From: Pseudomonas parafulva
GTDB lineage: Bacteria > Pseudomonadota > Gammaproteobacteria > Pseudomonadales > Pseudomonadaceae
Direction: 5' to 3'
Assembly: GCF_002021815.1 (NCBI RefSeq)
Contig: NZ_CP019952.1
Span: 341,001-405,000 of the forward strand
DNA length: 64,000 nt
Shown: in pieces, positions 60,885-64,000 of the stretch
Layout: each line of letters starts with the position of its first letter
Numbering within the stretch: position 1 is the first letter of the stretch
Made by a program: the position numbers and the translations under genes
Notes under the pieces: model-generated
Told to the model about the DNA's origin: nothing
The model's input: only the letters and a program-made list of their open reading frames with translations
The model's database searches: none

Positions 60885-61277
60885 TCAGTGTCCTGCGTCG
60901 TAGATGGCGTGCGGGTCTTTCAGGACCGGGTCGACGGTGGCCCACTGGCCGTCTGCGTAGACGCGATAGAAGCAGCTTTCCCGGCCGGTATGGCAAGCGA
61001 TGTGGCCCACCTGCTCGACCATGAGGATGATCACGTCGGCGTCGCAGTCCAGGCGCATTTCGTGAAGTTTTTGCACATGGCCCGACTCCTCGCCCTTGCG
61101 CCACAGTTTGCCACGCGAGCGCGACCAGTAGATGGCGCGTTGCTCGGCAGCGGTCAACGCCAGTGCCTCACGGTTCATCCACGCCATCATCAGCACGCGT
61201 CCGGTCTTGTGGTCCTGGGCGATGGCCGGCACAAGGCCATCGCTGTTCCACTTGATCTCGTCCAGCCAGTCTTTCAT
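60885..61277 (-). CDS. hisI: Phosphoribosyl-AMP cyclohydrolase
   Basis: A 130-residue zinc enzyme that opens the purine ring of phosphoribosyl-AMP in histidine synthesis. Family motifs are [11 protein letters not shown] at the start, [28 protein letters not shown] and DCDADVIIL and [10 protein letters not shown] with the metal cysteines. The ATG at 61277 is the standard start; the upstream extension to 61337 lies in the leader. It begins the hisI-hisE-tat block, 72 bases downstream of ubiB. Confidence 0.96.
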   Translation of the reverse strand: MKDWLDEIKWNSDGLVPAIAQDHKTGRVLMMAWMNREALALTAAEQRAIYWSRSRGKLWRKGEESGHVQKLHEMRLDCDADVIILMVEQVGHIACHTGRESCFYRVYADGQWATVDPVLKDPHAIYDAGH

Positions 61278-61349
61278 CGTCGACTCCAAAACGGGCCCGT
61301 CTGCGTCGCGGGCCTTTTGCGCTAGTGTGCCAGCCACGGGCGCGGCTGG

Positions 61350-62966
61350 CTATTGGCGCACGATCAGGTAAAGGCCTGCGGCCAGCATCAACCAGGCCGG
61401 CCACGCCGTGGCGGCCGCCAGGCTACCGGCCTGCAGGGCGACACCGCCCAGGATCACACCCCCGCCCAGCAAGCCGGCACCGAGCAGTCGCAGGGCCCAA
61501 TGGTCGCCATTTCGGCGCTCTGGCATCTTGGGGTCGTGCAGGTGCGGTTGCGACAGTCGTTCGAGCAAGTCCCGGGTCATGTTGGCCAGGTGCGGCAACT
61601 GCTCAGCCTGGCTGTGCAGGTTGCCCAGCAAGGCCTTGGGGCTCATGCGCTGGCGCATCCAGCGCTCAAGATAAGGCTTGGCCGTGCTCCACAGGTCCAG
61701 CTCAGGGTACAGCTGACGCCCCAGGCCTTCGATGTTGAGCAGGGTCTTCTGCAGCAGCACCAGTTGAGGTTGCACTTCCATGTTGAAGCGGCGCGCGGTC
61801 TGGAACAGGCGCATCAGCACCTGGCCGAAGGAAATATCCTTGAGGGGTTTTTCGAAGATCGGCTCGCACACGGTGCGGATGGCCGCTTCGAACTCATTGA
61901 CCTTGGTGTTGGCCGGTACCCAGCCCGAGTCGATGTGCAGCTGGGCGACGCGGCGATAGTCGCGCTTGAAGAAGGCAATCAGGTTGCGCGCGAGGTAATC
62001 CTGGTCTTCATCGGTGAGGCTGCCGACGATGCCGCAGTCGATGGCGATGTACTTGGGGCTCCACGGCTTGACCGTGCTCACGAAGATGTTGCCCGGGTGC
62101 ATGTCGGCATGGAAGAAGCTGTCACGAAACACCTGCATGAAGAACACTTCGACGCCGCGCTCGGCCAGCATCTTCATGTCGGTGCGCTGATCGGCGAGGG
62201 TGGCCATGTCGGTCACCGGCACGCCGTAGATACGCTCCATCACCAGCACTTTGGGCCGGCACCAGTCCCAATAGACCTGGGGCACGTACATGAGCTCGGA
62301 ATCCTCGAAATTGCGCCGCAGCTGGCTGGCGTTGGCCGCCTCGCGAAGCAGGTCGAGTTCGTCGTAGATGGTTTTCTCGTAATCGCCGACAACCTCCACC
62401 GGGTGCAGGCGACGTGCATCGGCAGAAAGGCGCTCGGCACCCTTGGCGATCAGGAACAGCCAGGCAATGTCGGCAGCGATGATTGGCTTGAGCCCCGGCC
62501 GTACCACCTTGACCACCACTTCTTCACCGCTTTTCAGGCGCGCGGCGTGCACTTGCGCCACCGATGCGGACGCCAGGGGCTCCACGTCGAAGCGGCTGAA
62601 CACCTCACCCACCTTGGCCCCAAGCTGGGCTTCGATCAGCGCCACGGCTTTTTGCGGGTCGAACGGCGGTACGCGGTCTTGGAGCAGCATCAGCTCGTCG
62701 GCAATGTCAGTGGGCAGCAAGTCGCGCCGGGTAGACAACAGCTGGCCGAACTTGATGAAGATAGGCCCTAGGTCCTGCAGCGCCATGCGCAACCGCGCGC
62801 CGCGGCTCAGTTCCGAGGCGCGACGCGGTAGCCAGCGCCACGGCAACAGCAGCCGCAGGCTCATCAACCACCAGGGCAGAGGGTAGTCGAACAGCAAGTC
62901 ATCGAGCCGGTAGCGGATGACGACGCGCTGGATGCGGAAAAGGCGGCGGAAGGCGAGCAGCTTCAT
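61350..62966 (-). CDS. ubiB: Ubiquinone biosynthesis regulatory protein kinase UbiB
   Basis: A 538-residue ABC1/ADCK-type atypical kinase needed for ubiquinone synthesis. The KxGQ motif ([16 protein letters not shown]), the Ala-rich nucleotide loop ([11 protein letters not shown]), the HADMHPGN catalytic loop and IDCGIVG are all present, and two C-terminal membrane helices (about 495-537) anchor it. Its activity is ATPase-like and supports lipid precursor handling. It overlaps ubiJ by four bases in a ubiE-ubiJ-ubiB operon. Confidence 0.97.
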   Translation of the reverse strand: MKLLAFRRLFRIQRVVIRYRLDDLLFDYPLPWWLMSLRLLLPWRWLPRRASELSRGARLRMALQDLGPIFIKFGQLLSTRRDLLPTDIADELMLLQDRVPPFDPQKAVALIEAQLGAKVGEVFSRFDVEPLASASVAQVHAARLKSGEEVVVKVVRPGLKPIIAADIAWLFLIAKGAERLSADARRLHPVEVVGDYEKTIYDELDLLREAANASQLRRNFEDSELMYVPQVYWDWCRPKVLVMERIYGVPVTDMATLADQRTDMKMLAERGVEVFFMQVFRDSFFHADMHPGNIFVSTVKPWSPKYIAIDCGIVGSLTDEDQDYLARNLIAFFKRDYRRVAQLHIDSGWVPANTKVNEFEAAIRTVCEPIFEKPLKDISFGQVLMRLFQTARRFNMEVQPQLVLLQKTLLNIEGLGRQLYPELDLWSTAKPYLERWMRQRMSPKALLGNLHSQAEQLPHLANMTRDLLERLSQPHLHDPKMPERRNGDHWALRLLGAGLLGGGVILGGVALQAGSLAAATAWPAWLMLAAGLYLIVRQ

Positions 62967-63586
62967 GCGTTATCGCTGGAATCAAGGGATCGGGAAAGGC
63001 GCAGGATGCGCGCCTCGAGGCGTTCTGTATCGACCTTCATGGCATCGAGTTCGCTGAAGGCGGCCTCGGCTTCGCGTTTGCCTACCAGCGTACGCGATTC
63101 TTCCGCCAGATACTCGGACAGGCTCTGGCTCAGGCGTGCCAGGCCTTGACGGGTCCACCGGGTGCGCAGGCGGATGTGCCCTGCGATCAGGGCCGTGGGC
63201 ACAGGGCCCAGCCACTTCTGCAGCTCATGCTCCCAGTCCAGCTCCAGGTCCTGGAGAATACCGAACAGATCGAGCAAGGCCGCGGTATCGCCGTGCAACG
63301 CCACATGGGGGCTGTGCAGGACTGCCGTCTTGTCTCGCGACAACGCCAGGTGCGCCAGGCTTGCCGCCGGCGCGCTCAACCGGCAGTCGACTTCGCCTTC
63401 CCAGGCACTGGCCAGCATCAGGCCCTGCTCGTCAGGCAGGATGAAGACCTGCATGGCCGGTTGGCGGCAGTCGATCTCGATGACCTTGCCTTCCAGCGCT
63501 GCTAGCCTTGGCAATGCCGTGCTGTCCATGCGCAGGACGCGGTTCAGGCCATGTTCGGCGCTGGCGAGCAGACCGGCCATGAGCAT
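62963..63586 (-). CDS. ubiJ: Ubiquinone biosynthesis accessory factor UbiJ (SCP2 domain)
   Basis: A 207-residue protein with an N-terminal SCP2-like sterol-carrier domain (about 15-115, containing [16 protein letters not shown] and [17 protein letters not shown]) and a C-terminal coiled coil (about 140-200). UbiJ binds ubiquinone intermediates in the soluble Ubi complex, with UbiK. It overlaps ubiE by one base and ubiB by four, so it is translated with both. Confidence 0.94.
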   Translation of the reverse strand: MLMAGLLASAEHGLNRVLRMDSTALPRLAALEGKVIEIDCRQPAMQVFILPDEQGLMLASAWEGEVDCRLSAPAASLAHLALSRDKTAVLHSPHVALHGDTAALLDLFGILQDLELDWEHELQKWLGPVPTALIAGHIRLRTRWTRQGLARLSQSLSEYLAEESRTLVGKREAEAAFSELDAMKVDTERLEARILRLSRSLDSSDNA

Positions 63587-64000
63587 CAGGGCTTGATCCC
63601 CCGGTGCACGGCCACGATGCCGCTGGTCATGTTGTGGTAGGTCACCCGGTCGAACCCGGCTTGCACCATCATGGCCTTGAGGGTTTCCTGGTCAGGGTGC
63701 ATGCGGATCGATTCGGCCAGGTAGCGGTAGCTCTCGGAATCGTTGGTGATCAGCTTGCCGGCCAGGGGCATGAAGGCGAATGAGTAGGCGTCGTAGGCCT
63801 TGGACATCAGCTTGTTGGTCGGCTTGGAGAACTCCAGCACCAGCAGGCGGCCACCCGGCTTGAGCACGCGCAGCATGGAGCGAATGGCATCTTCCTTGTG
63901 GGTGACGTTGCGCAGGCCGAAGGCGATGGTCACGCAGTCGAAATGGTTGTCCGGAAACGGCAGCTTTTCAGCGTCGGCCTGGACGAACTCGATGTTGCCG
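63586..64000 (-). CDS. ubiE: Ubiquinone/menaquinone C-methyltransferase UbiE, 5' part missing
   Basis: About 138 C-terminal codons of a class I SAM methyltransferase are visible; the gene continues beyond the window end. The frame is open to base 64000 and reads [18 protein letters not shown] then [36 protein letters not shown] and [14 protein letters not shown], which is specific to UbiE (C-methylation of the quinone ring). The internal GTG/ATG near 63933 is not the true start. It is the first gene of the ubiE-ubiJ-ubiB operon. Confidence 0.95.
   Translation of the reverse strand, partial: GNIEFVQADAEKLPFPDNHFDCVTIAFGLRNVTHKEDAIRSMLRVLKPGGRLLVLEFSKPTNKLMSKAYDAYSFAFMPLAGKLITNDSESYRYLAESIRMHPDQETLKAMMVQAGFDRVTYHNMTSGIVAVHRGIKP

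Overview
The window is chromosomal DNA of a fluorescent Pseudomonas, most likely of the P. putida group. This rests on high-GC coding, the gene order ctpA-envC-gpmI-rhodanese-grxC-secB-trmL-ntrC-ntrB-glnA-thiI-typA, a complete hut locus beside glgP/fbp, and the run opgGH, amino-acid ABC transporter, two HBM-type chemoreceptors, rsmE, tatCBA, hisEI, ubiBJE. The species call is from remembered synteny and protein similarity, not from a database search.

Layout. 1-3012: C-terminal part of a very large toxin-like (DUF6543 type) protein cut by the window edge. 3045-8170 (minus): envelope and glycolysis genes (divergent polysaccharide deacetylase, ctpA, envC, gpmI). 8378-9574 (plus): rhodanese, grxC, secB. 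9678-10575: trmL and a divergent small membrane protein with overlapping starts. 10875-15748 (minus): the nitrogen module ntrC, ntrB, a lipoprotein-type chorismate mutase and glnA, with readable sigma-54 promoters and NtrC sites upstream of both glnA and ntrB. 16217-19618 (plus): thiI and typA. 19633-22333: an AT-richer accessory island holding a 2OG-Fe(II) oxygenase, a hydrophobic Gly/Pro-tailed protein of unknown function and a two-TM membrane protein. It is flanked by a duplicated copy of the typA terminator and followed by a frameshifted remnant of the Gly/Pro-tailed gene. 22395-28621: ykgJ-type protein, glgP, fbp, a DUF924 protein, a long inverted repeat, and two small lipoproteins including a lipocalin.

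28725-38453 is a complete histidine utilisation region: hutF in one direction, and hutC-hutD then hutU-hutH-permease-hutI-hutG in the other. It has HutC operator palindromes in front of hutF/hutC and hutU, and A-rich Crc/Hfq-type motifs at three translation starts. Together with ntrBC and glnA this couples histidine degradation to nitrogen and carbon status. 38502-44024 (minus) encodes a 1,840-residue protein with a DUF6543-like N-terminus, two leucine-rich repeat blocks and a C-terminal NEL-type E3 ubiquitin ligase domain, which is a likely secreted effector. 44206-53006 (plus): pip, dtd, opgG, opgH and a polar amino-acid ABC transporter, with several intergenic inverted repeats. 53202-53999 (minus) is an AT-rich RHS-core protein. 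54092-64000 (minus): two chemoreceptors, rsmE, tatC, tatB, tatA, hisE, hisI, ubiB, ubiJ and the 3' part of ubiE, cut by the window end.

The best candidates for something undescribed are the oxygenase/Gly-Pro protein/membrane protein cassette with its decayed second copy (19633-22333) and the giant NEL-LRR protein (38502-44024). I saw no tRNA or rRNA genes, CRISPR array, transposase or phage genes.
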